A stretch of DNA of 64,000 bases from positions 1,055,358-1,119,357 of the forward strand of contig CM043959.1 of NCBI GenBank assembly GCA_014529385.2, in the 5' to 3' direction. The notes under the pieces are model-generated. The model was given only the letters and a program-made list of their open reading frames with translations, was not told where the DNA came from and made no database searches. Position numbers and translations under genes: made by a program. The stretch comes from Adiantum capillus-veneris (lineage: Eukaryota > Streptophyta > Polypodiopsida > Polypodiales > Pteridaceae). Below are positions 12,706 to 26,486 of this stretch, in pieces (within the stretch, counting starts at the first letter, position 1; every line of letters begins with the position of its first letter).

Positions 12706-15700
12706 ATGAAGATAGCGTCCTTTAATGTTAAGGGATTAAGCCATCCCACAAGGCTGTTTTCTTTTCAAAATTGGCTGCTTAGCTCAAAGTTGGATGTTTG
12801 TATGGTGCAAGAACATAAGCTGCACCATAGAGCTGGAGACTGTATGCACTATAAAGGATATACAGTGTTTTATGGTGGTAAAAAAGGCCAGTACTCGGGT
12901 ACCCTTACTTACATTCGATATTCTCTCAAGCCCCAATGGATCCTTGACCATGAATTAGGCAGATGCTCGATTTTCCATATACACTCAGAATTTGGTCACA
13001 TACAGCTGGTCAATAGTTATGCAGATAATCTTTCCAATAAAAGGATCCCTCTCTGGCAATGGCTAGGAGATCTCACTTGGACTCAATGCATTATTGGGGG
13101 GGACTTTAATATGGTACAACAAAGTTCCCACACTACCTCCTTGGGCTCTATCATGCCGATATCAGAGACACCTTCCTGGACACACCTTCAAGCCCAAGCT
13201 CATCTTAAGGATGCTTGGACATCGGCTTCTCGATTTTCTACTGGTTTTACCTTTCACTCTCTTTCTCATGATGCCTCTTGGTCAAGACTGGACAGAATTT
13301 ACTACATTGGGGTTGATTGGCTACCTAATAATGATGACATGTTTGTGGATGTTGCAACAACACTTTCGGATCATTCTCCCCTAGTTCTTACCCTCTCCAA
13401 TCTGGAGCAGTCTCCTTCAAATGAGTTTGGGTACTCCAAACCTTTAATGATCAACAACTCAATACTGAATCATCCAAACTTTAAAGCACAAGTTCACGTT
13501 ACTGTTGCCAATGCTCACCAGTTGCATGATAACCCTCTGTTAATATGGCTTCATGTGGTGGCTCGATTGCAATCATGTATTTGGACTGTGGGTAAACAAG
13601 TAGCCAGACAATCCAAACAGGCGGTGATTGGCGCTCAAGCATCAGCTAAATGGTTGTTGCATAAAGATGGCATAACCGCATTGTGTCCAGCCGATTTGGA
13701 TGCACTAAGGACAGCCAGAGATGTAATATTTGCTGAGGAATAGAATCAGGCAAGAAAAGCCAGGCCTAGGATCTTGTGCAGGCAATGGGTTTTGGCAGAT
13801 TGTACAGATTCATCCAAGGGATTCTACAAGAAATTAAAGCATAATAAAGCCAGACAACAGATCACAGTACTCCACCATGGGGATGGGCCTCCACTAACCA
13901 AGATAAAATAAATTTTTGATATAGCCACACGCCACTTTAATGAATTGCTGAATGTTCCGCCTCTCTAATCTCCTGACAGAAACTTAGCTACCGAAACTCT
14001 ACTCAATGTAGTCAAACCATGTGTGGAGAGATCTACAGCAGCTAGACTAGAACAACCCTTTGAGGAGTCAGAATTGTTTTTTGCTTTGAAAAAGCTTCCT
14101 AATGATAAAACCCTTGGATTATGTGGATTGTCCAAGAAATTTATGATGGCATATTGGGATGTATTGAAGGCGATTGTGGTTCCACTTATTAATGCTGTGT
14201 GGATCTCCCAAAACATGGATCCTGCACTCAAACAGGGCATCATCAAACTCATCCCCAAAACAACCTTCACTAAAACCCTAACGGACTGGCGACCTATCAC
14301 CATGATGAGGATACTGTATAAAATACTCGCAAAATCCATTGCTCTCAAGATTGGTCCCGAACTCAAAAAACACATTCACCCAGCTCAAACAGGTTTCATT
14401 GGAGGGAGGTCAATATTTAATAACATTAAGACGGTTTAGCTAGGCATAGAGCATGCCTTATCTTCACAACAAGACATGGTAATGTTTCAGATAGATTTTG
14501 CCAAGGCATTTGACACAGTGCAGTGGGACTTTGTGCAACAAACCATGCAAGGTATGGGGTTTGGCCCTCGGATCAGCAGGTGTATCGCTCTGCTTGGTGA
14601 ACATGCTTACTCTAGATTGAGCATTAATGGTAGACTCTCGGACAAAATATACATTTCCAGATCGGTAAGATAAGGATGTCTTGTTAGCCCCCTTTTTTTT
14701 GTTGTGGCCTCCCACTCCCTGTATGCATACCTGGATCAATTAGCACAACATGGCTATTTGCAAACCCTCAAATTAGGAGGTAAAGATATCCTGGGCAAAG
14801 GGTTTGCAGATGACACCTTTCTATTTTTGAAGGCCCACAACATGAATATTCACAGATGTATGAAAACCCTAGATATGTATGCTCTTGCGGCTGGTCTTAC
14901 ACTGAATCTATGTAAATATTCTTTGAATGACATATCTGCAAGGGAATTTGACTCTCTCATTTGGTCCGGGAAAAGAATTCCTAAGGGTCATGCTTTTACA
15001 CACCTTGGATACCCAATTGGGGTCATGGTCTCTCAGAAACACTTGCAACAGTGGGTTCTGGAGAGAGTGTTGGTTAAAATTGCTTCTTGGCACTGTGATG
15101 AATGGCCTTTACATGTCAGGCTCAGAATTGTTCAGAGTATTCTCATGCCTTATTTGCTATTTTACTTGCCCTTGATCAACTGGTCTGATAAAATGCTTCA
15201 GAAATGCATCTCAGTCTTGGCTAAGTTTTTGTGGAACTCCTCTCGATCTTCCAATGATTTGGTTGCTTGGAGCAAAATTGCAGTACCATACTCTCAGGGA
15301 GGCTTAAACATATTGAATCTACAGATCCATGCTCAGGCCAGGAGGGCCTCCCTTATCAAGCATATGCTAGCTTCGGATACCGTCTGGGCTTTATGCTTGT
15401 GGAAGCTGGTTGACAAGTCAGTTGTTTACTTCCATGGAATCTGGAATATGTCAGCCTGGGATAAATTTTTCTCAGCTGCTCCTCTTAAAATAAGATATGA
15501 CGTGTCAAGTATGCTAATATCTTCTTTGAAGAGGATATGCTCTGCTTTGGTATGGCAAGGTAGGGCGAGGTATACAGGGAACTCATTGGGGGGGGGAGAG
15601 CTTGTTCTGGAGCTTTGTTTTTAAAACCCCACCAGCTAGGTTTTTGGGTAAGGTTGCACTGTCGATGCACAGAAAAGGTCTCAATCAAATTCAGCAGATG

Positions 15701-16495
15701 GTTGATTCTAACCTCGACTTGAAACTCTTCTTGGTTTCCAAACGACAATATAGACTAGGGTTTGGTTTCAGAATACCTTGGCACCAACTTTGTGCTCAGA
15801 TTCACTACTTGCCTCTTAGAGATGCTCTCAATCTGGAAGAACGACATCGGGATTGGAACATTCTTAATCAGGCAGTTAATTGGTGGACCGCTAACACCTC
15901 TATCTTTTATGCTTTGCTGTTACCCATACCAAATATTTTTTTGAGATGTAATTCACAATGGTCCCTTCATCAGGATGCATATTGGTGGCAAAAAACTCTT
16001 GCAGATGTATGGTTGATTCCTAACCAGTTTAAACTCAGGCTTTTTTTGTGGAGAGCTCTCACAGGTGTATTAGCCACTGCCATGAATCTAAAGAAAAAGG
16101 GTATTACCTCTGGCAAATGCATCAGATGCTCTTGTCCTGAAACCACTAGACATATATTCTGGTCATGCAAGCCTGTTATGGAATGGTGGAAGTGGGAAAA
16201 ATGGATGTGGTATGATGCTTGGGGGATCTCCATATCTAGGTATCAGATGACCTTTTTCAAGCTCCAAATTCCAGAAGATCGAGCACTTGAGTTTGCACTA
16301 CAGTCCTTCAGAGTATGGTTCTTATGGTTTGTATGGAATATGAGAAATCAATGTACATTTGATCGGGGCCAGAGTGTCAATCATACAGTTCCCATGTTTG
16401 TCATTAGAGATAGGATGATGGAAGATGCTCTTTCTTTAATAGATCAAGCCTTCAGAGACAAAGTAGTATGGATCATACAAAAGCTGCTAGTGTGA
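12706..16495 (+). pseudogene. LINE ORF2: endonuclease, reverse transcriptase, zf-RVT domain
   Basis: The start ATG at 12706 opens the endonuclease: MKIASFNVKGL, QEHKL (catalytic Glu), GGDFN, SRLDRIY and SDHSP (catalytic Asp-His) are all present. The reverse transcriptase has DWRPI, AQTGFIGGRS, FQIDFAKAFDTV and the catalytic FADD box at about 14808-14819. The C-terminus has the CxxC…TTRHIFWSC zinc-binding region (about 16110-16170). In-frame stops occur at 13741, about 13908, 13966, about 14437 and about 14671, and a G-run frameshift near 15590 splits the last third. Target-primed reverse transcription is the family role; this copy cannot make the protein. Confidence 0.9.
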
Positions 16496-16537
16496 GAGCA
16501 GATTGTAAATTATTGTAATATAAAGAGCAAGTTTTTC

Positions 16538-16975
<438 letters not shown>

Positions 16976-17079
16976 AAAGAGTTAGGTTGGCTGACCAATT
17001 GCATGTGTGAAAAGGACAGAAACTCTCTCTCTATCTCTCTCTCTCTCTCTCTCCCTCTAGAAGAAACTATGGAACTAAA

Positions 17080-17262
17080 AGAGGAAAAGGGGATTTGCCC
17101 GCTACATGCATTGCCATGTACACCTGGGAGTGCACGTATGTGTCTACCCATATAGGATTTGACCAATAAAGACGAGATTTTGACCCGATGGTCCTGATCT
17201 TCGTACACCTCTAGACCGAGGTGTACGGAGATTGAGCAAGACTAGAGAATACGTCATCAACT
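17080..17262 (+). promoter_or_regulatory. Conserved 5' leader block of CACTA transposase gene with hairpin (copy C)
   Basis: It is homologous to the leader blocks of A and B: GACCAATAAAGACGAGATT is followed by a perfect 10-bp stem (17202-17211 with 17218-17227) around loop TAGACC. By eye about 85% of ~92 bases match B, clearly better than the coding sequences match. The two stem positions that differ from B convert G·U-type pairs to Watson-Crick pairs. The transposase ATG follows at 17266. Confidence 0.55.
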
Positions 17263-17265
17263 AAC

Positions 17266-20200
17266 ATGGAGGAAAAGATTGCATGCTCGTGCACGCTCTG
17301 CAAGTATCAAATCCTGCGCAAGCGCAGGATATGTAATGAGCATGTGCACAAGTACGAAGAGTTTGCGAAAGAGACCGTATAGAATCTACGATACGACTCC
17401 TACAGAACGGGCATTGATTTTCGCGACATAGCACCTACATCTGAGAGAGAGAGAAAAAGGATTATGCATGAAGGTCCGACCAATATAGAGCCAAGGATGG
17501 AAGCAGAAAAGGACTTACAGACAGAAGACGACGGCATGGAGGAGATGCTGGATGCCTTCTTCCAGACAAGCGAGGAGGACGCTAACGAAGCAGCACCAGA
17601 AGCCGTGCGCCTATCTCCTGAAGACATGTTGAGGAAGTTGGCACATCAACCAATTTATGAAGGTGCCAAAATATCGACGCTTTGTACTTGTCTGGCGTTT
17701 TTGAATCTTCAGTCAGTGTACGGGTCGTCAGACGCAAGCGTCACTGCTTTGTTTAGGTACGTAATTTACAAAAGAGATTTTCCGATTGCAACAGTGACGT
17801 GCTTGGAGATCTTTTTAATTTAATGTGGCTTAAACAGGTTGTTGCGGGAGCAACTTCTCCCGGCTGGCAATGAAATGCCCCCCTCCAAGCCAGACGCAAC
17901 CAACTATTGACCTCAGTTGGCTTGGACTACAACAAGATTCATGCATGTCCAAATGATTGCATTCTTTTTTGCAATGAATTCGCAGATTGTCTGTCGTGTC
18001 CTAAGTGTCGAGCAATGCGGTACAAACAAGATGCAGTTGGCGGGACAGTGCTAGCTAAAGTGGTGTGGCATTTCCCTATTATTCCTAGGATAAAAATCAT
18101 GTTTCGTTGTGGTTCTATTGCAAAGTTGATGTGGTGGAATTCTACGAATAGATTCACTGACGCAACATTTAGGGTGCCTGTTGATTCAAAGGCCTGGAGG
18201 CACATTGAGATACCTGGCCACATTTTAAGAGTGAACCATACAATTTGCGTTTGGGCATGACAATGGATGGAGTCAATCCATTTGGCTTGAGAAGCTCATC
18301 ATGGAGCACTTGGCCTTTGTGCCTTATCAATTACAACCTCCCACTGTGGCTTGCCATCAAGAAGGGTCATTTGATATTAAGCTTGATTGTACCTGGTAAG
18401 TTCAAGGCAAAAAACATGGATGTTTATCTAGATCCACTAGTTGACGAGCTCCAGGAGTTATGGCATGGGATCGACATAACAGATGCCGTTGAACCAGTAG
18501 GACAACAACATGCAAGGATCTATGGACTTCTTATGTGGACTATGCATGATTGGCCAGGATACGGAGAAGCTTCTGGTAATGGTTCTTGATTTACAAAATT
18601 CTCGCTATTCACAATGCACTTTGCCTTGGCCTGATTCATGATTTAATATATGCAGGGCTAACAACTTCGAGATACAACGCATGTCCAATTTGTGGGCAGT
18701 CTTTGGATGTGCGCTATTCTGCCTCTCTTCGAAAGACAATTTATCAAGGCCACCACCATTATCTTCCAGATGTCCATCACTTGTGCGAAGGTCAGCTTGG
18801 TCGTGTCGAATGTCGTCCTATGCATGTACAAGAGTGGCGTCGCCGATGGGAGCAACATTAGGGGCAACCTGTTCCAGGAATGAAACGTTTGTCCATTCTC
18901 CATACGTTGCCATACTGGGGTGATCTACTAATTAACCATTTGCTGGATCCAATGCATATATTCAAGAATGTGGGAGAGCTCCTCTGGAAGACAATCATGG
19001 AATGAAAGACAATCGAGCTTCACGAGATGATTTGCAGTCAGTTGGAAAGATGCCAGAGCTGTGGCCTTTCACTAATGCAGCTGGCCAAACAAAACTTCCA
19101 AGAGCGCCATGGGTATTGCTAAAAAACGAAGAGCGACAAGTTAAAAGGGTGATTTCAGAGTTCAGAACGCCAACAGGATATATGCGATGTCTCAAGACAG
19201 CATTCACCCGTGACGATCAACTGTAAGGATTGAAATCGCACGACTGGCATAAGTTCTTGCAATTCATTCTTCCAATTGCGATCAAGGGGTGTTTAACGGA
19301 GGAAGTGCGGACCTGCATATACAAGATTTTAGAGCTAGTGCGGTGGATCTCTTCCAAGCCTAGATACGGGAGGAATCTATTGCAATCGCAAGGGCTAGCT
19401 CCATCGAGGCAGTTTGCATGATTGAGAAGTATCTACCCATGAGCTGACTAACTACCCAAATGCACTTGCTCGTCCATGTAGTAGATGAGGTTGTAGTGGC
19501 AGGTACAGTCCACAACCGTTGGATGGTCTTTCTAAAGCGGTTCATGAAAACACTTAAGGGTTTTGTTCGCCAAAAAGTGCGTCCAGAGGGGAGCATGGTA
19601 GAAGGATGGCTGGTGCAAGAGTCTCTTGTATTGACGACCGAATTTCTATCCGTTTCTGACCCAAAAATGCCTCGACTGTGGAGCAATGAGGAGGATGCAA
19701 GACTGGTGGGAGAGGAGCCGCAAGGGCAAGGGGTGCCGAAGGAAATGAACCTGGCCATGCGAGAAAAGATCATGAAGTTCTGTATACTAAATTCAGCGCC
19801 TATGTAAAAATGGCTTGAAAGGTACGAAGAAGAGAAAGAGAGACGCAATAGGGAGCGATAGGATTTCAGGCGAAGCCGAACGACTAGAGGCTTACCCTTG
19901 CCAGACTATCTCGCTCCTCTACCTGAATTCCCTACAATGGCATGGTTGGACAAGACAGTGAGAGAAGCTCGACAGATCGGAGAACCCATATGTCTAGAAG
20001 AGGAAGAGCTGGCTATTGGATGTGACTGGAAGTATCATATATACATGGCGTTGTGGTCGCATCGAAAGCATTTCAGAACAGAACAAATTGATAGCAGAAG
20101 AAACACGTTTGATAGTGGGTTATGGTTAGTTTGATGCAAAAGAGCAGGGCCAATGCTAGATACACGAATGAGAGCACTAGCAACCTGGATTACTGTGGTC

Positions 20201-20737
20201 TGGTGTCAGATATCCTGAAAGTAAGCTTCATGCGGTTTGAGATGTTTTGTTGGATGTGAAGTGGTTCAAGGTGATTACTTCTGGTCGCAATGCAACGGTA
20301 CGCAAAGATGGAAACAAACTTGTGCAAATAGATTCTACAAAGGTTTGGACAGATGCGAACGACACATTTCTCTCCCCGAACATTGTGAGCAAGTGGTCTT
20401 TGTACCGGACCCTCGAGAGCGACAATGGTGGTTTGTGGTTCAGGTTGCTCCAAGAAATAAACAAGTATTTGAAGGGCAAGATCTCATGGAGGAAAGTCAG
20501 TCAGACGACGTCCATACTACTGTGACATTAGATGAGATGGACGATGGTATGGCAGAGGAAGCTGACAGATATACGAGGGATGATGCAGACGAGCCAGAAT
20601 TGACACTTGTAGATGAAGATGCAATGGATAAAGACAATCTGCGAGAACGAGTTGGGGCAGAGTTATGTTTGCAATTAGAGATAGACGATGATACGGTGCA
20701 AGATCTTATCGATGATGCCTCACTCGTCGAGGTCTAG
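17266..20737 (+). pseudogene. TNP2-type CACTA transposase of element C, decayed
   Basis: It opens with MEEKIACSCTLC, the counterpart of the A/B cysteine motif. It then carries the tnp2 landmarks VGLDYNKIHACPNDCILF…CPKC, TMDGVNPFG, LSLIVPGKFKAKNMDVYL, LLMWTMHDW, HLLDPMHIFKNVGE, SHDWHKFLQFILP, HLLVHVVDEVV and DVKWFKVI, and an acidic C-terminus ending in TAG at 20737. Introns 1 (17757-17837) and 2 (18576-18655) match B in position. Introns 3, 4 and 5 of B are absent here: the exons are simply joined (near 19260, 20027 and 20394). Lesions include a stop after ETV near 17380, frameshifts around 17900 and 18240, a TAG near 18860, and more around 19000, 19430, 19806 and 20250. Confidence 0.9.
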
Positions 20738-20844
20738 GCCTGTAAGTGTTTATGTGAAGACGTTGATTTAAAATTAAGCTTAAAGTTAATTTAAACAACT
20801 GTATTCTGACGCTTTATTTTACTTTCTTTGTGCAGGACTTTAGT

Positions 20845-21179
20845 ATGGCAGACCAGATTCCAGATCCCGCTTCTATGAGTGCAGATGCATTCATGGGCTT
20901 CGTTACACAGATGATGCCTGCTCAGATGGCAGAGGCTTCTCAGTACTGGGTAGCCAGAGGCACGGGTACTACGCCTCTGGGCTTCACACCCGAGGGTCCG
21001 ACGCCTAGGGGGGGGGACACCTATGGGGGGGAGGACGCCTATGGGTACGACGCATGGTTATCCCATCACGGTCGCTTTGACACCTAGGGGTGGGGCAGAG
21101 GCGGGTACGTCCTCATCTCTGCAGCACAGGCGCACTCGCCGATCTCGGCGATCGTCAGGTGGAGGTGGTGGTTGCTGTG
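20845..21179 (+). pseudogene. Second CACTA gene (TNPA-like) of element C, exon part 1
   Basis: The ATG at 20845 follows a 3' splice acceptor (tttgtgcag), as in B. The protein starts MADQIPDPASMSADAFMGF, then Gly/Thr/Pro-rich sequence. Frame shifts at G-runs near 21010-21030 and near 21085 bring in the segment ending SRRSSGGGGGC, matching HRRSSGGGGGC of B. The copia element is inserted exactly here (TSD CTGTG at 21175-21179). Confidence 0.75.
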
Positions 21180-21395
21180 TGAAGTCGCGGAGCGGAGCGT
21201 GGGTCGACTCTCTCTCTCACACACACACACAGCTTACACAGTACACAGTACACAGAGATCTATTAGAGGGTTATCTCCCAATTCCTTAGTATTCACAAAG
21301 AATATGTTAGTATATACAAAGAGTTAGAGGTAAGTGAGTTAGGCGGGCGGGCGGCCATATCCGCATAAGAGGCCACTTGGGCTTTAATCCCAACA
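21180..21395 (-). repeat. Copia 3' LTR
   Basis: This is the LTR distal to the primer site on the minus strand. It contains short CT and CA repeats. The only differences noted from the 5' LTR are at 'atctAttag' (G in the other) and one G/C in the ggcgggcgg run. Confidence 0.95.
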
Positions 21396-21412
21396 ACCTC
21401 CCACTTAAAGTC
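21396..21412 (-). promoter_or_regulatory. Copia polypurine tract
   Basis: On the minus strand AAGTGGGAGGT directly precedes the 3' LTR (TGTTGGG…). This is the expected position and composition of the plus-strand primer of a copia element. Confidence 0.8.
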
Positions 21413-21479
21413 CAATGTGGCACTTTAAGTAACTGTAAATCTATGAACATAAATGTACAAAGATTTACATGGCTGCCAT

Positions 21480-24400
21480 CTATCCAATGCCCAATAACTC
21501 ACGACAATGCACAAAGCCCTCTCCTGGAAGTCCCTTTGTGAGTAGATCAGCAAGATTGTCCTTGGTGTGGATCTTCAGCAGTTGTATCTGCTTGTCTTCA
21601 AGTACTTCCCTAATGAAGTGATACTTCACATCAATATGCTTAGTCTTCGAATGGAACACTGGATTCTTTGCCAATTGTATAGCACTTTGACTATCACAAT
21701 ATAACTCTGGCATATCTGCATTGATTCCCAAGTCTGCAACCAATCTACCAAGCCAAATAGCTTCTTTGCATGCCTCATTTGCTGCAACATACTCAGCTTC
21801 TGTAGTAGACTGCGTAACACAATCTTGTAATCGAGATCACCATGATATGGCACCTCCAGCCAATGTAAAGACATAGCCTGATGTAGATCTCCTCTTATCC
21901 AAGTCTCCTGCATAATCTGAGTCAGTGTATCCTCTGACACTCAAATCCTGACTACCATAGCATATGCGCATACTCTTTGTATGTTTTAAGTATCTCATGA
22001 TACCTTTCACTGCCTCCCAATGTTTCTTGCCGGGATTTGACATATATCTGCTAACCACTCCCACTGCAAATGCAATATCCGGACGTGTAGCAATCATTGC
22101 ATACATCAAACTACCCACTGCAGACGCATATGGAATCTTATCCATTTCAGCCTTTTCTTCCTCAGACACAGGACAATCTTGTTTGCTAAGTTTCACATAT
22201 GGTGGCAATGGAACACTCAATGCCTTTCCCTTCGCCATATTGAAACGTTGCAAAACCTTGTCAATATACTCTGTTTGAGATAACCAAATCAACTTCTTTG
22301 ATCTGTCTCTCTCAATGCGCATACCAAGTATATGACTTGCCTCACCCATGTCTTTCATGTCAAACGATTTTGCCATCTTTGACTTCAAAGCTGAAATTTC
22401 TTCCAAGTGTTTGCCAGCAATCAACATGTCATCCACATACAAAATAAGGATCAGCCAACTGCCATCCTTAGCCTTCTTTGTATATAGACAGTGATCGAAC
22501 TCACTACGTTTGTAGCCTTGAGAAAGCATAAACTGATGGAACTTATGGTACCATGCCCTCGGTGATTGTTTTAAGCCATAAAGACTCTTTAACAACTGGC
22601 ATACCAAATGTTCCATGCCTTTCTCAACAAACCCTTCTGGCTGCTGCATGTAAATTTCCACATCTAAATCACCATGCAAGAACGCTGTCTTGACATCCAT
22701 TTGGTGCAACACCAAATCCAATATAGCAACCAATGCAAGAAAGCATCTCAATGTAGTCATCTTGACCACTGGAGAGAAGACTTCATCAAAGTCAATGCCT
22801 TGTTCTTGCTTAAAGCCCTTGGCAACAAGCCTTGCTTTGTACTTTGGCTGATTATCATGAGCGGTGATCTTATACCTGTAAACCCATTTACAAGGTAGAG
22901 CCTTTTTGCCCTGTGGTAATTTAACCAACTTCCATGTCTGGTTTTTATGCAGAGCTGTCATCTCTGACTGCATGGCCAACTGCCATTTTTTCGAGTCAAC
23001 CACTTGTAATGCTTCCTTGTAACAAGATGGTTCTCCGCAATCTGTGAGCATGACATAATTTAGAGATGGCATATAACGATCAGGTGGTTTGGAGACACGC
23101 TCAGAACGTCTCACCACAACTGATTCTGCCTCTCTAGCCACTATAGGCTGTTCCTGAGCCTGACCATGCTGTCTTGATGTGCTAGCACTAGGTCCATCTT
23201 CCCTGAAGACAACTCTTCTGATCTCCTCTGTCTTCTCTGGCTTAGCGTGAAACTTGGCTTCATTGAAATGCACATCATTGCTACGAATAAGCTTTCTGGA
23301 CTCAGGATCCCAAAGCCGGTAACCCATCTCGCCCGATTCTCCGTAGCCAAGAAATATACACTCCTTGCTCTTTGGTTCTAACTTATTTCTGAACTCCTTA
23401 GGAATATGGCTATAAGCTTCACAACCAAAGACTCTGAGATGCTTATACGAAGGTGCCTTGCCTGTCCATAGCATCTCGGCCACTGCACTCTTATCCAGAA
23501 CCCTACTAGGAGACCTGTTGATCAAATGGACTGCTGTAGCCACTGCTTCCGCCCAAAATCCATCAGGCAACTCAGCATTTGACAACATGCTTCTGACCTT
23601 CTCTTGTATGGTCCTATTCATACGTTCTGCAACCCCATTCTGTGAAGGATTATATGGTGCAGTAAGTTCCCGCTTAATCCCTTTTGCTTCACAAAAGTCT
23701 TGAAAAGCTTTGGAAACGTACTCTCCACCATTGTCAGTTCTCAAGCACTTCAGCTTCTGACCACTCTGATTCTCCACCAGCTGCAAGAATGTCTTAAAGA
23801 CCTTGAGCACCTCATCCTTGTGCTTCAAGAAGTAAACCCATACTTTGCGAGAATAGTCATCTATGAATGTACAAAAGTACGCTGCTCCCCCTAGTGACAA
23901 ACTAGGCATTGGTCCGCATAGGTCACTGTGTACAAGAGCTAACTGTTCGTCCCTACGATTCCTCTTTGATCTGTGCGGTTCCTGTGTTTGCTTACCATAA
24001 ACACAATGCTCACAAAACTCGAAATCTTGAAATGAAAATCCAGGCAAATAACCATAATGAGAAAGTATTTCCATTCCTCTTTTTGACATATGTCCCAACC
24101 TACGATGCCACAGTGACACACTTGGCTGCTCAATCACATTAATTACATGGTTTTTAACCTCTGAAACATGTAAAGTGTACAGAGTTCCTGACTTGCTGCC
24201 ATGTGCTACAGTCATCGAACCTTTGGAGATCTTCCAAGCGCTGTTCCCAAAAACTGTCACATAACCCGCATCATCCAACTTCCCTGTACTAATCAAGCTC
24301 TTTCGGATTGCTGGAACATGTCTGACACTCTTGAGCCATAAAGAAGAGCCATTCTGAAACTTCAACTGCACATCTCCCACTCCAAGTATGTCACAAACCT

Positions 24401-25445
24401 GCTCATTGCCAAGTCTGACATAGTCTTTAGTAGCCACATATGATGTAAACCACTCTTTGTGCGGAGAAACATGTAAAGATGCCCCTGAGTCGATAATCCA
24501 ATCACTCATAGCATGTCCATCCTCTGCAGTCAAGAAAACAGAATCAAGATTGCTTGTAAGGAAGATGTCACCAGCTGCTATACCAGAATCACTGTCTGAA
24601 CCAGATCCTGTGACATTCACCTCTTCAATCTTCACTGAACTCTTCTTTTCATCTTGCTCAAAACTCTTTGTTTTGCCTTTTTCTTGTTTCCACTTCGTAC
24701 AGTCTCGCTTCATGTGACCCTTCTTGCCACAATGGTAGCATTCTATGTCATCCTTTGACTTCGAATCACGAGACTTACTTCGGTTTTGTGCCTTCTTACC
24801 CTTCTTCTCTTTAAACTGTTGTCTCCCTCGAACAACCAAAGCGCTATTGCCTTTGCCTTTGTCAATGTTCTTCCTGTTCACTTCCTCTGTGAGCAAGCTG
24901 CCTTCTACATTGGCACTTGTAAGACCTTCTGGCGCGACAGAATTACTTAACGCTGTACGAAAAGTATCCCAACTGTCTGGCAAAGTGATTAAGAGAAACA
25001 TAGCCTTCACTGAATCTGGAAAGACTATCTCTTGTGCTGTTAACTGGCTGAAAATTGAGTGAAATTCATTCAGATGATTTGACATGGCTGTCCCTTCCTT
25101 CATCTTCAAATCCACCAATTTCTTGAGCCAGTAAATCTGAGAAGCAGCACTTTGTTTCTCGTACATATCACATAGCTTTTGCCATACGCCATACGCTGTA
25201 GTCTCTTCTGCTACGTTGAAGTAAACATTTTCTGCCAGTGTCAGCATGATTGTGGAACAAGCTAACTCGTCAAGCTCTTCCCACTCATCTTGAGCCATAA
25301 ATTCTGGTCTCTCCCCTTTGAGCTTCAGTGGCTTCACTTGTTTTTTCTGCACCAAAACCTGCCAAATCTGCTTCTTCCAGAATGGAAAGTTTGTGCCATC
25401 CAGCTTCTTTATGTTGTAAAGAGTCTCACTGTGAGAAGATGCCAT
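21480..25445 (-). pseudogene. Copia gag-pol polyprotein with a single in-frame TGA
   Basis: The first ATG of the frame is at 25445 (MASSHSETLYN). About 1,320 codons are open except one TGA at 21839-21837. Domains in order (residues approximate): UBN2-type gag 1-230; CCHC knuckle CYHCGKKGHMKRDC ~235; aspartic protease DSGAS ~322; GAG-pre-integrase HRRLGHMS with CEHC ~450; integrase core (VHSDLCGP, DDYSRKVWVYFL, RTDNGGEY, NGVAERMNRTIQ) 505-690; reverse transcriptase with LYVDDM ~1020; RNase H with STTEAEYVAANEACKE and KHIDVKYHFIRE to TAG/TAA near 21480. The stop lies between GGAISW and SRLQDC in RNase H. The protein copies element RNA and integrates the DNA. Confidence 0.95.
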
Positions 25446-26472
25446 ATCTGCCAAACTGTTTACTCCTGAGAAAAATCCGGCAGAGTTTCCCCTGTAAACT
25501 GGCCTCTGTACACAGTAAACAAGCTGTAATCAACAAGCTGAACACCTCTCCTCAGGAACTGTCAGTATTTTGAAAATTTTTGACAGAGTCTCCCCTGTAA
25601 ACTGAGCTCTGGGAACCAAAAGATAGCTCAAAAAACAATCATAAATAGCTGACCAATGACGAATCCTGTAAGCATACACTGTCTCCTCTCTGGGCGATGA
25701 CAGAACCTGTATCTATCTCAAGACTGAACTCTGAACAATGCCTCAACGGCCTGACGCATAAGATGCAATCCAGTGTCTACACAAAGTCATACATCCTAAG
25801 GGATAAAAGTCGCCGAAGAAGATGCGTGTAGAGGGGAACTCCAGCAACCTAATCCACCTCACACTGGGTAACCCAGCCCCGAGTGCTTGGCTTCAAAAAA
25901 CCTCACACACGACCCTCTCAGATGGCTCAGCAAACTGCCCAGAACTAGCATACTTCCTATAATAGACCAATCACTGTCCTATGACCGCTGCGGCGGTCTG
26001 TCTGCTAGCGTGACTCACAACTAGCAGACCCACAATCACAGTACATCAATCTGCAATACATGCCAGTGGTGTCAAGCCGTCGTATGGCCACACCTCCCCT
26101 GGAACCTGGCAAGCACAAGAAGTAGCAATGCAGACTGCAATATATATATCTGATGATATATATGTGTACCTGGTCTATAGATGATGCTCTGAAGACGAAT
26201 AAGTGATGTATGTCGATGTCGATATTGATGTCGACCACCTCCTGCTTGCCAATCTACACAAGACGGATTTCTTTGCGGCTGAAATCTATCTTCTGCTGTA
26301 GTGCTCAGAACGAAATTCTGAGGGCATAAACGGCTTCGAAAGGGGGGTAAAACTCCAGGTCACCTGATGGAAATGCTCCCGGAACGCCGAGTGTGAATCT
26401 TCGAACTCCGGATCCAGAATCTGCCGGAAAAGTGCGCGCGCGCGCGATTGCGCAAATCCGCACTGAACCAAG
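25446..26472 (-). other. Copia 5' untranslated leader
   Basis: About 1 kb lies between the primer binding site and gag, without a long ORF on the minus strand. It contains two imperfect direct copies of a word around cccctgtaaactg (near 25490 and 25595). Packaging or dimerisation signals would be expected here, but I cannot identify one. Confidence 0.6.
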
Positions 26473-26485
26473 GCTCTGATACCAA
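26473..26485 (-). promoter_or_regulatory. Copia primer binding site
   Basis: On the minus strand TTGGTATCAGAGC lies one base inside the 5' LTR. TGGTATCAGAGC is the usual complement of plant initiator methionine tRNA used to prime minus-strand synthesis. Confidence 0.93.
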
Positions 26486-26486
26486 T

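Larger units (their letters stand above)
11255..16540 (+). mobile_element. L1-type LINE, full-length but with multiple stops
   Basis: Two consecutive ORFs have the domains expected of plant L1/Cin4 LINEs: an ORF1 with a CCHC zinc knuckle, then an ORF2 with apurinic-like endonuclease, reverse transcriptase and a terminal zinc-binding domain. The 3' end (…attgtaatataaagagcaag…) runs straight into a GA tract at 16543 without a clear poly-A. Because GA tracts also lie upstream of the 5' end (11113-11195), a target duplication cannot be recognised. It sits inside the 5' region of CACTA-C. Confidence 0.9.

Noticed and set aside
21837-21839. Programmed readthrough or UGA recoding in the copia element
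   Set aside because: Other copia elements of plants do not need one in RNase H, no structural signal follows, and CGA-to-TGA decay is common in this window.
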